Shown here piece by piece: positions 33,770 through 42,559 of a stretch of 64,000 bases of DNA (position 1 is its first letter; the number at the start of each line of letters is the position of its first letter). Origin of the DNA: Micromonospora pisi (GTDB lineage: Bacteria; Actinomycetota; Actinomycetes; Mycobacteriales; Micromonosporaceae); assembly GCF_003633685.1 (NCBI RefSeq), contig NZ_RBKT01000001.1:2356001-2420000 (forward strand). The letters are read 5' to 3'. The position numbers were made by a program, and so were the translations under genes. The notes under the pieces are model-generated. The model was not told the origin of the DNA and made no database searches. It saw nothing but the letters and a program-made list of their open reading frames with translations.

Positions 33770-36484
33770 TCAGCGGCTGTCCGAGCCGGTCGTCGTGATC
33801 GCCGCCCGGCCCGCCTCCAGCCGGGCTACCGGCACCCGGAACGGTGAGCAGGAGACGTAGTCGAGCCCGACCTCGTGGAAGAAGTGCACCGACTCCGGGT
33901 CGCCGCCGTGCTCGCCGCAGACACCGATCTTGAGGCCCGGCCGGGCGGCCCGACCCTCCTCGGTGGCGATCCGGACCAGCCGCCCCACCCCGTCCCGGTC
34001 GATCGACTCGAACGGGGAGATGCCGAAGATGCCGAGCTCCAGGTAACGCCAGAAGAACGCGCCCTCCACGTCGTCGCGGGAGAAGCCCCAGCCCATCTGG
34101 GTCAGGTCGTTGGTGCCGAAGGAGAAGAACTCGGCCGCCTCGGCGATCTGGCCGGCGGTCAGCGCCGCCCGGGGCACCTCGATCATGGTGCCGACCAGCA
34201 CCTCGACGCCGCTGTCGCCGACCACCTCAGCAATGATCTTCTCGGCCTCGGTCCGGACCGTCTCCAACTCCTGCACCGCGCCGACCAACGGCACCATGAT
34301 CTCCGGACGGGCCACCTGACCGTCCCGGGCACAGGCCACCGCCGCCTCCACGATCGCCCGCACCTGCATCGCGAAGAGACCGGGAATGACCAGGCCGAGC
34401 CGGACGCCGCGCAGCCCGAGCATCGGGTTCTGCTCGTGCATCCGGCGTACCGCCGTGAGCAGCGCCTCCTCCTTGGCCGCGTCCTGACCGCGCTCCTGGG
34501 CCACCGCCACGTTCACCGCCAGTTCCTCCAACGGTGGCAGGAACTCGTGCAGCGGCGGGTCGATCAGGCGTACGGTCACCGGCTGCCCGTCCATCTCGCG
34601 GAAGATCTCCACGAAGTCGTTCCGCTGCAACGGCAGCAGCGCGGCGAGCGCCTCCTGCCGGTCGGCGTCGGTACGGGCCAGGATCAACCGCTCGACCAGC
34701 TCCCGCCGGTCCCCGAGGAACATGTGCTCGGTACGGCACAGTCCGATCCCCTCGGCCCCGAACCGCCGGGCACGGGCGGCGTCCTCGCCGGTGTCGGCGT
34801 TGGTCCGTACCCGCAACCGGCGCCGCTCGTCGGCGTGGGCCATGATCCGGTGTACGGCCTGCACCAGCGGATCGCCCGACTCGGTCGCGTCGAGGCTGCC
34901 CTCGAAGTAGCGCACCACCTCGGACGGGGAGACCGGCACCTCGCCCCGGTAGATCCGGCCGGTGGTCCCGTCGATCGAGACGACCTCGCCCTCCCGCACG
35001 GTCTGGCCGTCCACGGTGAACTGACGCGACCGTACGTTCACGTCAAGGGCGTCCGCGCCGCAGACGCAGGTCTTGCCCATCCCCCGGGCGACCACCGCCG
35101 CGTGGCTGGTCTTGCCACCACGGGAGGTCAGGATGCCCTGGGCGGCGATCATGCCGGGCAGGTCGTCCGGGCTGGTCTCCCGCCGGACCAGGATGACCGA
35201 CTCGCCCTCGCCGGCCAGCTCGACCGCCCGCTCGGCGGAGAAGACCACCTTGCCGACAGCGGCGCCGGGTGAGGCGCCGATTCCGGCGGCGAGCGGCGCG
35301 ACATCGTGCTCCAGCCGGAACCGGGGGAACATGAGCTGGGCGAGCTGGGCGCCGTTGACCCGGTGCAGCGCCTCGTCCAGGTCGATCAGTCCCTCGTCGA
35401 CGAGCTGGCCGGCGATCACGAACGCCGCCGCCGCGGTGCGCTTGCCGACCCGGGTCTGGAGCATCCAGAGCTTGCCCCGCTCGATGGTGAACTCGATGTC
35501 GCAGAGGTCGAGGTAGTGCTCCTCCAGCCGGGCCATGATGCCGAGCAGTTCGCCGTACGAGCGGGGGTCGAGCTTTTCCAGCTCCTGGAGCGGGACGGTG
35601 CTGCGGATGCCGGCGACCACGTCCTCACCCTGGGCGTTGGCCAGGTAGTCGCCGTAGATGCCCTGCGCGCCGCTGGCCGGGTCGCGAGTGAACGCGACCC
35701 CGGTGCCGGAGTCCGGCCCGAGGTTGCCGAAGACCATCGCCACCACGTTGACCGCGGTGCCGAGATCGGCCGGGATCCGCTCCTGCCGGCGGTAGAGGAC
35801 CGCGCGCTCGGCGTTCCACGAGCCGAAGACCGCGAAGATCGCCAGGTCCAGCTGCTCGCGCGGGGTCTGCGGGAAGTCCCGGCCGGTGTGCTTACGGAAG
35901 ATCGTCTTGTACGTGTCGACCAGCGCCCGCAGGTCCGCCGCGTCCAGGTCCAGGTCGTTGGTGGTGCCCTTGGCCCGCTTCGCCCCGTCCAGCGCGTGTT
36001 CGAACTCCTCGCCCGGCACCTCGCAGACGGTCTTGCCGAACATCTGGATCAACCGGCGGTACGAGTCCCAGGCGAACCGCTCGTTGCCGCCGGCCTGGGC
36101 GGCGAGCCCGGTCACGCTGGCGTCGTTGAGACCGACGTTGAGGACCGTCTCCATCATGCCCGGCATGGAGAACTTCGCTCCGGAGCGGACCGAGACCAGC
36201 AGTGGGTCGGACGGGTCGCCGAGCCGCTTGCCCATCGCCCGTTCCAGCGAGGTCAGGTGCGCGGTGATCTGCTCGGCGAGTTCGGCGGGTGCGGTCCCGC
36301 TGGCCAGGTACGCCTGGCACGCCTCGGTGGTGATGGTGAATCCGGGCGGCACCGGTAGGCCGAGGTTGGTCATCTCCGCCAGGTTGGCGCCCTTGCCGCC
36401 GAGCAGGTCCTTGAGTTCCCTGTTGCCCTCGGTGAAGTCGTACACCCATTTGTGTCCGACGCTTGCCGTGTCCCTCGATGCCAC
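33770..36484 (-). CDS. ppdK: Pyruvate, phosphate dikinase
   Basis: This 904-aa enzyme interconverts pyruvate, ATP and phosphate with PEP, AMP and pyrophosphate. The ATP-grasp domain starts VYDFTEGNRELKDLLGGKGA. The phosphohistidine domain has the catalytic GGKTSHAAVVARGMGKTCVC (His near residue 470). The C-terminal PEP-binding barrel ends with SFGTNDLTQMGWGFSRDD, then KIGVCGEHGGDPESV with the catalytic cysteine. GTG 36484 has GGGAGGCTTCTG upstream, so the longer open frame to 36577 is not used. The promoter region is unusually rich in palindromes. Confidence 0.97.
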   Translation of the reverse strand: MASRDTASVGHKWVYDFTEGNRELKDLLGGKGANLAEMTNLGLPVPPGFTITTEACQAYLASGTAPAELAEQITAHLTSLERAMGKRLGDPSDPLLVSVRSGAKFSMPGMMETVLNVGLNDASVTGLAAQAGGNERFAWDSYRRLIQMFGKTVCEVPGEEFEHALDGAKRAKGTTNDLDLDAADLRALVDTYKTIFRKHTGRDFPQTPREQLDLAIFAVFGSWNAERAVLYRRQERIPADLGTAVNVVAMVFGNLGPDSGTGVAFTRDPASGAQGIYGDYLANAQGEDVVAGIRSTVPLQELEKLDPRSYGELLGIMARLEEHYLDLCDIEFTIERGKLWMLQTRVGKRTAAAAFVIAGQLVDEGLIDLDEALHRVNGAQLAQLMFPRFRLEHDVAPLAAGIGASPGAAVGKVVFSAERAVELAGEGESVILVRRETSPDDLPGMIAAQGILTSRGGKTSHAAVVARGMGKTCVCGADALDVNVRSRQFTVDGQTVREGEVVSIDGTTGRIYRGEVPVSPSEVVRYFEGSLDATESGDPLVQAVHRIMAHADERRRLRVRTNADTGEDAARARRFGAEGIGLCRTEHMFLGDRRELVERLILARTDADRQEALAALLPLQRNDFVEIFREMDGQPVTVRLIDPPLHEFLPPLEELAVNVAVAQERGQDAAKEEALLTAVRRMHEQNPMLGLRGVRLGLVIPGLFAMQVRAIVEAAVACARDGQVARPEIMVPLVGAVQELETVRTEAEKIIAEVVGDSGVEVLVGTMIEVPRAALTAGQIAEAAEFFSFGTNDLTQMGWGFSRDDVEGAFFWRYLELGIFGISPFESIDRDGVGRLVRIATEEGRAARPGLKIGVCGEHGGDPESVHFFHEVGLDYVSCSPFRVPVARLEAGRAAITTTGSDSR

Positions 36485-36532
36485 CAGAAGCCTCCCACGT
36501 ACGACGCTGAACGAAGGGTTGAGTTGGTCTGT

Positions 36533-36581
36533 GTACCCCGGGTACGGAAGTCCGTACCGAGAAGAACCAATGGCCATTGGT
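36533..36581 (-). promoter_or_regulatory. Cluster of three palindromes upstream of ppdK
   Basis: Within 49 bp there are GTACCCCGGGTAC (36533-36545), GGTACGGAAGTCCGTACC (36541-36558; 8-bp arms) and ACCAATGGCCATTGGT (36566-36581; fully symmetric). They lie 49-97 bp before the ppdK start codon, in the expected promoter/operator zone. The regulator is not known. Confidence 0.6.
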
Positions 36582-36671
36582 CCGCGAAGGTTAAGCCAGC
36601 CTAGGGCGACCAGTCAGTAATGGGTGACAATCGGCACAGGCGTCGTCCCTGTCCGTGTTCGCACCGGTCTG

Positions 36672-36685
36672 CGGGAGCGCTTCCA
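36672..36685. promoter_or_regulatory. CebR/LacI-type operator candidate upstream of the hexosaminidase gene
   Basis: CGGGAGCGCTTCCA matches the LacI-family CebR box TGGGAGCGCTCCCA of actinobacteria at 12 of 14 positions. It lies about 95 bp before the GH20 gene start (36778). Control of a polysaccharide-degrading gene by a LacI-type sugar repressor would fit, but no such regulator is encoded in this window. Confidence 0.55.
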
Positions 36686-36777
36686 CGCGCATGAGCACGC
36701 ACCACACCGGCGGTAACCTGGGTACGGCACCGAACGGCAACCACCCCCGGTCCCGCCCCGAGGAAGCTGAACTGACG

Positions 36778-38571
36778 ATGAGCAGTGGCCCACAGGAGCA
36801 CGCCCCCGCCCGCCCCGCGCCGCCGGCACCGCGTACGCCCGAACCGGGCCGGGCGACCGTCCGGGCCGGCGCGGCGACGGACGCCCGGCTGACCGGTGTC
36901 CTGCCCGCGCCGACGCGCGTCCGACCCGCCCCCGGTGTGCGCTACCGCCTCACCGCCGAGACGGTGATCCGGACCGGTGCCGACCCGGCCGCCGGTACGG
37001 TCGCCGACTACCTGGCCACACTGCTGCGCCCGGCCACCGGCCACCCGCTGCCGGTCACCCGCGCCGACGACGGCACGCTCCCCCCGGTCGACGCGATCAC
37101 CCTGCTCCTCGACCCGACCACCGAGACCTCGGAGACCGGGACGGCGGGGACCGGATCGGCGGGCAGCACGCACGAGGGCGGGTACCGGCTCGACGTGACC
37201 GGCGACGGCATCGTGATCCGGGCCCGGGACCGGGCCGGGCTCTTCCACGGCGTACAGACACTGCGACAACTGCTGCCGGCGGCGATCGAGAGCAGCACGG
37301 TCCAGCCCGGCCCCTGGGAGGTGCCGGGCGGGGAGATCGTCGACACGCCCCGGTTCGCCTACCGGGGCGCCATGCTCGACGTCTCCCGCCACTTCTTCGA
37401 GGTCCCCGACGTACTCCGCCTGGTCGACCAGCTCGCCCGGTACAAGCTCAACCACCTGCACCTGCACCTCACCGACGACCAGGGCTGGCGGATCGCGATC
37501 GACTCCTGGCCGAAGCTGGCCGAGGTCGGCGGCGCCACCGAGGTCGACGGCGGGGTCGGCGGCTACTACACCCAGGCCGACTACCGGACCATCGTCGAGT
37601 ACGCCGCCACCCGGCACATCACCGTGGTACCGGAGATCGACCTCCCCGGGCACACCAACGCCGCGCTGCACGCCTACCCGGAACTCGCGCCGGACGGGGT
37701 CGCGCCAGCGGCGTACACCGGCACCGAGGTCGGATTCAGCTACCTCGCGGTCGACAACGAGCGCACGTACGACTTCGTCACCGACGTCCTCGGTGAACTC
37801 GCCGCGCTCACCCCCGGGGCATACCTGCACGTCGGCGGCGACGAGGCGTTCAAGCTCAGCCCGGCCGACTACGCCACGGTGATGAACCGGGTGCAGCGGA
37901 TCGTCGCCGACACCGGCCGTACGGTGGTCGGCTGGCACCAGCTCGCCCCGGCCGAGCACGTCCCCGGCCGGGTGCTCCAGTACTGGGGCACCACCACCGC
38001 GGACGAGAAGGTGGCCGCCGCCGTCGCCCAGGGCGCACGGGTGATCATGTCCCCGGGCAACCGCACCTACCTGGACATGAAGTACACCGAGTCGACCACG
38101 CTCGGGCAGGACTGGGCCGGCCTGATCGAGGTACGCACGGCGTACGACTGGGACCCCGGCACCTACCTGGACGGGGTGCCCGAGGAGGCGGTACTCGGCG
38201 TCGAAGCACCACTGTGGACGGAAACGATCCGTACGGTGCCGGAGATCGAGTACATGACCTTCCCCCGGCTGGTCGCCGTCGCCGAACTGGGCTGGTCGAC
38301 CGCACCCGCCCGCGACTGGGAATCGTTCCGGCTCCGGCTCGCCGCACACAGCCCACGGTGGGACACCGCCAGCATCGCCTACCACCCCTCCCCCGAGGTG
38401 CCCTGGCCGACCACGACCGGCACCGGACCGGCCGTCCCGTCGCCACGCCGCGAGATCGGCCCGGTCGAGCCGACCGCCGATGGGGGCGCTCAGCCGCCGG
38501 AGTCGTCCATCTCGGCCCCGGCCGGTACGACGTCACTGTCCCGGTCGGACAACCAACCGTCCGGCAGGTAG
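36778..38571 (+). CDS. Beta-N-acetylhexosaminidase (glycoside hydrolase family 20)
   Basis: This 597-aa GH20 enzyme releases N-acetylglucosamine or -galactosamine from chitin, peptidoglycan or glycan fragments. The N-terminal GH20b-like domain covers about residues 40-190. The catalytic barrel begins PRFAYRGAMLDVSRHFFEVP and includes YKLNHLHLHLTDDQGWRI. The general acid/substrate-assistance pair is in YLHVGGDEAFKLS (D-E). No classical signal peptide is seen. ATG 36778 follows GAGGAAGCTG. The last 80 bp overlap the convergent dusB gene, so the tail beyond about residue 545 is probably disordered. Confidence 0.93.
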   Translation: MSSGPQEHAPARPAPPAPRTPEPGRATVRAGAATDARLTGVLPAPTRVRPAPGVRYRLTAETVIRTGADPAAGTVADYLATLLRPATGHPLPVTRADDGTLPPVDAITLLLDPTTETSETGTAGTGSAGSTHEGGYRLDVTGDGIVIRARDRAGLFHGVQTLRQLLPAAIESSTVQPGPWEVPGGEIVDTPRFAYRGAMLDVSRHFFEVPDVLRLVDQLARYKLNHLHLHLTDDQGWRIAIDSWPKLAEVGGATEVDGGVGGYYTQADYRTIVEYAATRHITVVPEIDLPGHTNAALHAYPELAPDGVAPAAYTGTEVGFSYLAVDNERTYDFVTDVLGELAALTPGAYLHVGGDEAFKLSPADYATVMNRVQRIVADTGRTVVGWHQLAPAEHVPGRVLQYWGTTTADEKVAAAVAQGARVIMSPGNRTYLDMKYTESTTLGQDWAGLIEVRTAYDWDPGTYLDGVPEEAVLGVEAPLWTETIRTVPEIEYMTFPRLVAVAELGWSTAPARDWESFRLRLAAHSPRWDTASIAYHPSPEVPWPTTTGTGPAVPSPRREIGPVEPTADGGAQPPESSISAPAGTTSLSRSDNQPSGR

Positions 38572-39644
38572 ACCTTGCCGGGCGAGTTCGTCCGGCCACG
38601 CGGCTGACCCAGCGTGTGGGTCGGGAACGGCTCCACCGGGTCGAGCTTGCCGAGCAGGTCGTCCAACTCGGCCAGGCTGTTGATCATAGCGAGAGACCGG
38701 CGCAACTCACCGCCGACCGGGAAACCCTTCAGGTACCACGCCACATGCTTACGGAAGTCGGTGCAGCCGTCCCGCTCACTACCCAGCCACCCGGCGAGCA
38801 GTTCGGCGTGCCGGCGCATCGTCCCCGCCACCTGCCCCAGATCCGGCAGCACCCGATCGGACCGGCCCGCGAAAGCCGCCGCCAGGTCGGCGAAGAGCCA
38901 CGGCCGCCCCAGGCAACCCCGACCGACCACCACTCCGTCCGCACCGGTCCGCTCCAACATCCGGAGCGCGTCGTCCGCCTCCCAGATGTCGCCGTTACCC
39001 AGCACCGGCACGTCCAGCGCCTGCTTGAGGGTGGCGATCGCGTCCCAGTCGGCGCTGCCCGAGTAACGCTGCTCGGCCGTACGCGCGTGCAGCGCCACCG
39101 CCGCCACCCCGGCCTCCTGCGCGGCGAGCCCCGCCTCGACGTACGTCAAATGGTCGTCGTCGATGCCCTTGCGCATCTTGACCGTGACCGGCACCCCGGC
39201 CGGTGCCGCCGCGGCCACCGCCGACCGGACCAGCCGGGCGAAGAGCCGGCGCCGCCACGGCAGGGCCGCGCCACCGCCCTTGCGGGTGACCTTCGGCACC
39301 GGACAACCGAAGTTGAGGTCGATATGGTCGGCCAGGTCCTCCTCGACCACCATCCGCACCGCCGCCGCCGTCGTCTCCGGGTCGACCCCGTAGAGCTGCA
39401 GACTGCGCGGTCGCTCGTCGCGGCCAAACGCGATCATGCGCATGGTGCGGGGATTCCGCTCCACCAACGCCCGGGTGGTGACCATCTCGCAGACGTAGAG
39501 CCCGCCGCCCTGTTCCCGACAGAGCTGACGAAACGCGACATTGGTGATACCGGCCATCGGCGCGAGCACCACCGGCGGCCACACCTGGTGCCCGCCGAGA
39601 GCCAGCGAACCCGGCACAGCCCGGGCAGCAGCGGACGACGTCAT
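38490..39644 (-). CDS. dusB: tRNA-dihydrouridine synthase (DusB type)
   Basis: This 384-aa FMN enzyme reduces uridines to dihydrouridine in tRNA. The TIM barrel starts PPVVLAPMAGITNVAFRQLC. The active-site cysteine is in LNFGCPVPKVTRKGGGAALP, and FMN/tRNA residues are in VVGRGCLGRPWLFADL. The C-terminal helical domain contains MRRHAELLAGWLGSERDGCT and HVAWYLKGFPVGGELR. ATG 39644 lies directly after GGAGG, unusually close. The 3' end overlaps the convergent hexosaminidase gene by 82 bp. Confidence 0.96.
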   Translation of the reverse strand: MTSSAAARAVPGSLALGGHQVWPPVVLAPMAGITNVAFRQLCREQGGGLYVCEMVTTRALVERNPRTMRMIAFGRDERPRSLQLYGVDPETTAAAVRMVVEEDLADHIDLNFGCPVPKVTRKGGGAALPWRRRLFARLVRSAVAAAAPAGVPVTVKMRKGIDDDHLTYVEAGLAAQEAGVAAVALHARTAEQRYSGSADWDAIATLKQALDVPVLGNGDIWEADDALRMLERTGADGVVVGRGCLGRPWLFADLAAAFAGRSDRVLPDLGQVAGTMRRHAELLAGWLGSERDGCTDFRKHVAWYLKGFPVGGELRRSLAMINSLAELDDLLGKLDPVEPFPTHTLGQPRGRTNSPGKVYLPDGWLSDRDSDVVPAGAEMDDSGG

Positions 39645-39673
39645 CCTCCGAGCATCCCACCCGCCCCCCGGGG

Positions 39674-39727
39674 GTAAGGAAGGGCCCCTTGTTATCGCAT
39701 TCGGTAGAGGAAGGGCCCCTTATTAAC
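39674..39727. repeat. 54-bp GGGGCCC palindromic repeat, copy 2
   Basis: In the orientation opposite to copy 1 this reads GTTAATAAGGGGCCC at one end, TGCGATAACAAGGGGCCC in the middle and CTTCCTTAC at the other end. It lies between the divergent dusB start and the plus-strand AbiEi-like gene, so here it is not a terminator for either neighbour. Confidence 0.92.
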
Positions 39728-39842
39728 AGGCCCTCGTAACACACTTTCCGACCTGGTGGGCGATTTCCACAGGGAGGTCGGTTGTCCACAGATCGCTGGC
39801 GGAAGGGGTCGGGCGCGGAGCGGGGTGATCCAGGCTGCACGG

Positions 39843-40886
39843 ATGACCGGAGCAACCGACCTCGAACCGGCCGCGCGCCTCGAACCGGCCGCGCGCCTCG
39901 AACCGGCCGCGCGCCTCGAACCGGCCGCGCGCCTCGAACCGACGCCCGTGCCGCTGGAGACAACCGCCGCTCGGCAGCAGCAGATCGTGTCGCGGGCCCA
40001 ACTGCTGCTCGCCGGAGTGGACGACATGCAGATCTACCGACGCGTCCGGCAAGGGCGCTGGCAACGCCCGCTGCCGGGGACGTACTCATTGGTCACGGGG
40101 GTGTTGACGGACGAGCAACGTCGGATCGCGGCGGTGCTCTACACCGGACGGGACGGGCAGATCACCGGACTGGCGGCCCTGCACTGGTACGGCTTCCGTT
40201 ACGTACCCAAGAGCGACCAGGTGCAGTTGATCGTGCCGCACCACAGCCGCAGAAGGTCGGCCGGGTACGTGAACGTCGCACGTGCTCTGACACTCGACAG
40301 CCGTGCCCGTGACGCGGGGCTCTACCGGGTCTGTTCGCCGGCCCGGGCGGTCGTCGACGCCGCGCGGGACATGCGCGACCTCCGTACCGTTCGGGCGATC
40401 GTGGCGGAGGCGATCCAGCGCGACTTCACCGACCTGCCGACGCTCGACGAGGAAGTCCGACGTGCCCGCCGCAGCCGTACCGCGCTGGTCCGACGGGCCT
40501 TCGCCGAGGTGGTCGACGGCGTGCGGTCGGCGCCCGAGGCCGAGCTCCGGGAGTGCCTGGCGGGTAGCGAGGTGCTGCCGGAGATCTGGTGGAATCCTCG
40601 GCTCGGTGACCGGTCCGGTGCCCGGCTGCCCAGTCCGGACGGCTGGATCGACGACGCCGCGATCGCCCTCGAGGTCGACTCCCAGGAGTTTCATTTCACG
40701 CCCACCGGGTGGGCCAGCACACTGAGGAGAAACAACGAACTGGGGCGGCACGGCGCGCTGGTGCTGCATTTCACACCGGCTCAGATCAGACAGGACCCGG
40801 ATCTGGTACGCCGCACGGTCGAGGACGCCTACCTCTCCCGCCAGGGCTCCCGCCCCCCATGCTCGGCACTCCTCCTACCCGAGTAG
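39843..40886 (+). CDS. AbiEi-antitoxin-like/DUF559 protein with LEPAAR repeats
   Basis: This protein of about 347 aa has three parts. An N-terminal four-fold LEPAAR hexapeptide repeat lies at residues 7-30. A winged-helix AbiEi-type domain follows (QQIVSRAQLLLAGVDDMQIY, then GRWQRPLPGTYSLV). The C-terminal Vsr/DUF559-like nuclease-fold domain reads AIALEVDSQEFHF, then LGRHGALVLHFTPAQIRQDP. Such genes are numerous in actinobacteria and mostly unpartnered. No AbiEii-type nucleotidyltransferase toxin is adjacent. GTG 39825 is an alternative start. Function is unproven; a DNA-binding or degenerate nuclease role is possible. Confidence 0.8.
   Translation: MTGATDLEPAARLEPAARLEPAARLEPAARLEPTPVPLETTAARQQQIVSRAQLLLAGVDDMQIYRRVRQGRWQRPLPGTYSLVTGVLTDEQRRIAAVLYTGRDGQITGLAALHWYGFRYVPKSDQVQLIVPHHSRRRSAGYVNVARALTLDSRARDAGLYRVCSPARAVVDAARDMRDLRTVRAIVAEAIQRDFTDLPTLDEEVRRARRSRTALVRRAFAEVVDGVRSAPEAELRECLAGSEVLPEIWWNPRLGDRSGARLPSPDGWIDDAAIALEVDSQEFHFTPTGWASTLRRNNELGRHGALVLHFTPAQIRQDPDLVRRTVEDAYLSRQGSRPPCSALLLPE
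39861..39932 (+). repeat. Four perfect 18-bp tandem repeats encoding LEPAAR
   Basis: CTCGAACCGGCCGCGCGC is repeated four times without a mismatch, then a diverged partial unit follows. The period is a multiple of three, so copy-number change would keep the reading frame. Identity at the DNA level indicates recent expansion. Confidence 0.97.
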
Positions 40887-40915
40887 GCGCGGGCCCGCCC
40901 GCCCGAGTAGGCGCG
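40878..40915. repeat. 24-bp-period direct repeat spanning a stop codon
   Basis: CCCGAGTAGGCGCG is present at 40878-40891 and 40902-40915. The TAG in the first copy (40884-40886) is the stop of the AbiEi-like gene. The second copy repeats it in frame 24 bp later and runs into the 54-bp palindromic repeat. Confidence 0.93.
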
Positions 40916-40968
40916 TTAGGAAGGGCCCCTTCCTATACAGAAAACGATAAGAAGGGGCCCTTCCTTAC
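40915..40968. repeat. 54-bp GGGGCCC palindromic repeat, copy 3
   Basis: This copy starts GTTAGGAAGGGCCCCTTCC, has AACGATAAG in the middle and ends GGGGCCCTTCCTTAC. It lies between the convergent AbiEi-like and glyS genes, ending 3 nt from the glyS stop codon, and is placed to end both transcripts. Confidence 0.93.
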
Positions 40969-40971
40969 ATC

Positions 40972-42351
40972 TCAGCAGCCGGGGAGGCGCTCGATCAGGT
41001 AGTTCTCCACCTGGTCGAGGGAGACGCGCTCCTGGAGCATGGTGTCGCGGTTGCGTACGGTGACCGCGTTGTCATTCAGGGTGTCGAAGTCGACCGTGAC
41101 GCAGAACGGGGTACCGATCTCGTCCTGCCGGCGGTAGCGCCGACCGATCGCCTGCGAGTCGTCGAACTCGACCACCCAACGCTTGCGCAGGGCGGCGCTG
41201 AGGTCCCGCGCCTTCGGCGACAGCTCCGGGTTGCGCGACAGCGGCAGGACGGCCACCTTCACCGGGGAGAGTCGGGGGTCGAAGCGCAGTACGGTCCGCT
41301 TGTCGACGCCGCCCTTGGTGTTCGGCGCCTCGTCCTCGTCGTACGCCTCGAGCAGGAACGCCAGCACCGCGCGGGTCAGGCCGGCGGCCGGCTCGATCAC
41401 GTACGGCATCCAGCGCTCGCCCTTCTCCTGGTCGAAGTAGGAGAGGTCGACGCCGGAGTGCTTGCTGTGCGTGGTGAGGTCGAAGTCGGTGCGGTTGGCG
41501 ATCCCCTCCAGCTCGGAGAACTCGGTGCCGCCGAACATGAACTTGTACTCGATGTCCACGGTCCGCTTCGAGTAGTGGGAGAGCTTCTCCTTCGGGTGCT
41601 CGAACAGCCGCAGGTTCGCCTCACTGAGCCCGAGGTCGATGTACCAGTTCCAGCGCTCCCGCAGCCAGTAGTCGTGCCACTGCTCGTCCGAGCCCGGCTC
41701 GACGAAGAACTCCATCTCCATCTGCTCGAACTCGCGTGTACGGAAGATGAAGTTGCCCGGGGTGATCTCGTTGCGGAACGACTTGCCGACCTGGGCGATG
41801 CCGAACGGCGGCTTCTTGCGCGCCGACGTCATCACGTTGGCGAAGTTGACGAAGATGCCCTGAGCCGTCTCCGGGCGCAGGTAGTGCAGGCCCTCGTCGC
41901 TCTCCACCGGGCCGAGGTAGGTCTTCATCAGGCCGTTGAACATGCGCGGCTCGGTGAAGGTGCCCTTGTTGCCGCAGTTCGCGCAGTTGATCTCCGCCAG
42001 GGAGGCCGGCGGCCGGCCCTGCCGGGCCTCGAACGCCTCTTCCAGGTGGTCGGCGCGGAACCGCTTGTGGCAGGACTGGCACTCGGTCAGCGGGTCGACG
42101 AACGCGTCCAGGTGACCGGAGGCGGCCCAGACGTCGCGGGCGAGGATGACGGCGGAGTCGAGCCCGACGATGTCGTCGCGCTGCTGCACCATCGTGCGCC
42201 ACCACTGACGGCGGACGTTCTCCTTCAGTTCGACGCCGAGCGGACCGTAGTCCCAGGCCGACCGGGTTCCCCCGTAGATCTCGCTGGAGGGGAAGACGAA
42301 GCCTCGACGCTTGGCGAGGCTGACCACGGCATCGATACGGTCGGCAGGCAT
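40972..42351 (-). CDS. glyS: Glycyl-tRNA synthetase (alpha2 type)
   Basis: This class II synthetase (459 aa) charges tRNA-Gly. Motif 1 region is [21 protein letters not shown] zinc-ribbon-like pair CQSCHKRF and CANCGNKG follows. Motif 2 is [20 protein letters not shown] and motif 3 contains [16 protein letters not shown]. The C-terminal anticodon-binding domain includes [20 protein letters not shown] and [23 protein letters not shown] 42351 has GGAGGAGAACC upstream, which rules out the longer frame. Its position before the znu/smtB/zur cluster matches actinobacterial synteny. Confidence 0.97.
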   Translation of the reverse strand: MPADRIDAVVSLAKRRGFVFPSSEIYGGTRSAWDYGPLGVELKENVRRQWWRTMVQQRDDIVGLDSAVILARDVWAASGHLDAFVDPLTECQSCHKRFRADHLEEAFEARQGRPPASLAEINCANCGNKGTFTEPRMFNGLMKTYLGPVESDEGLHYLRPETAQGIFVNFANVMTSARKKPPFGIAQVGKSFRNEITPGNFIFRTREFEQMEMEFFVEPGSDEQWHDYWLRERWNWYIDLGLSEANLRLFEHPKEKLSHYSKRTVDIEYKFMFGGTEFSELEGIANRTDFDLTTHSKHSGVDLSYFDQEKGERWMPYVIEPAAGLTRAVLAFLLEAYDEDEAPNTKGGVDKRTVLRFDPRLSPVKVAVLPLSRNPELSPKARDLSAALRKRWVVEFDDSQAIGRRYRRQDEIGTPFCVTVDFDTLNDNAVTVRNRDTMLQERVSLDQVENYLIERLPGC

Positions 42352-42559
42352 TGGTTCTCCTCCTACGCCGACTGGCGGTCGGCGGGGACAGGGTCTGCGG
42401 GGACAGGGTGTCGGCGGGGACGATCCGGAACGGGACAACGGTACGGTCACCGGTGGTCCAAGCCCAGCAGATTACTCCGCTGGCCGACCGGCCCGACCAG
42501 CACCTCCGCCGGGCTGGTCGGCCGCCGCCCCCCGAGGGACCGCTCGGCCCCGGGGCCGC

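Noticed and set aside
39843-40886. Type IV toxin-antitoxin (AbiE) pair
   Set aside because: Only an AbiEi-like domain is seen, fused to a nuclease-like fold; no AbiEii nucleotidyltransferase gene is adjacent.
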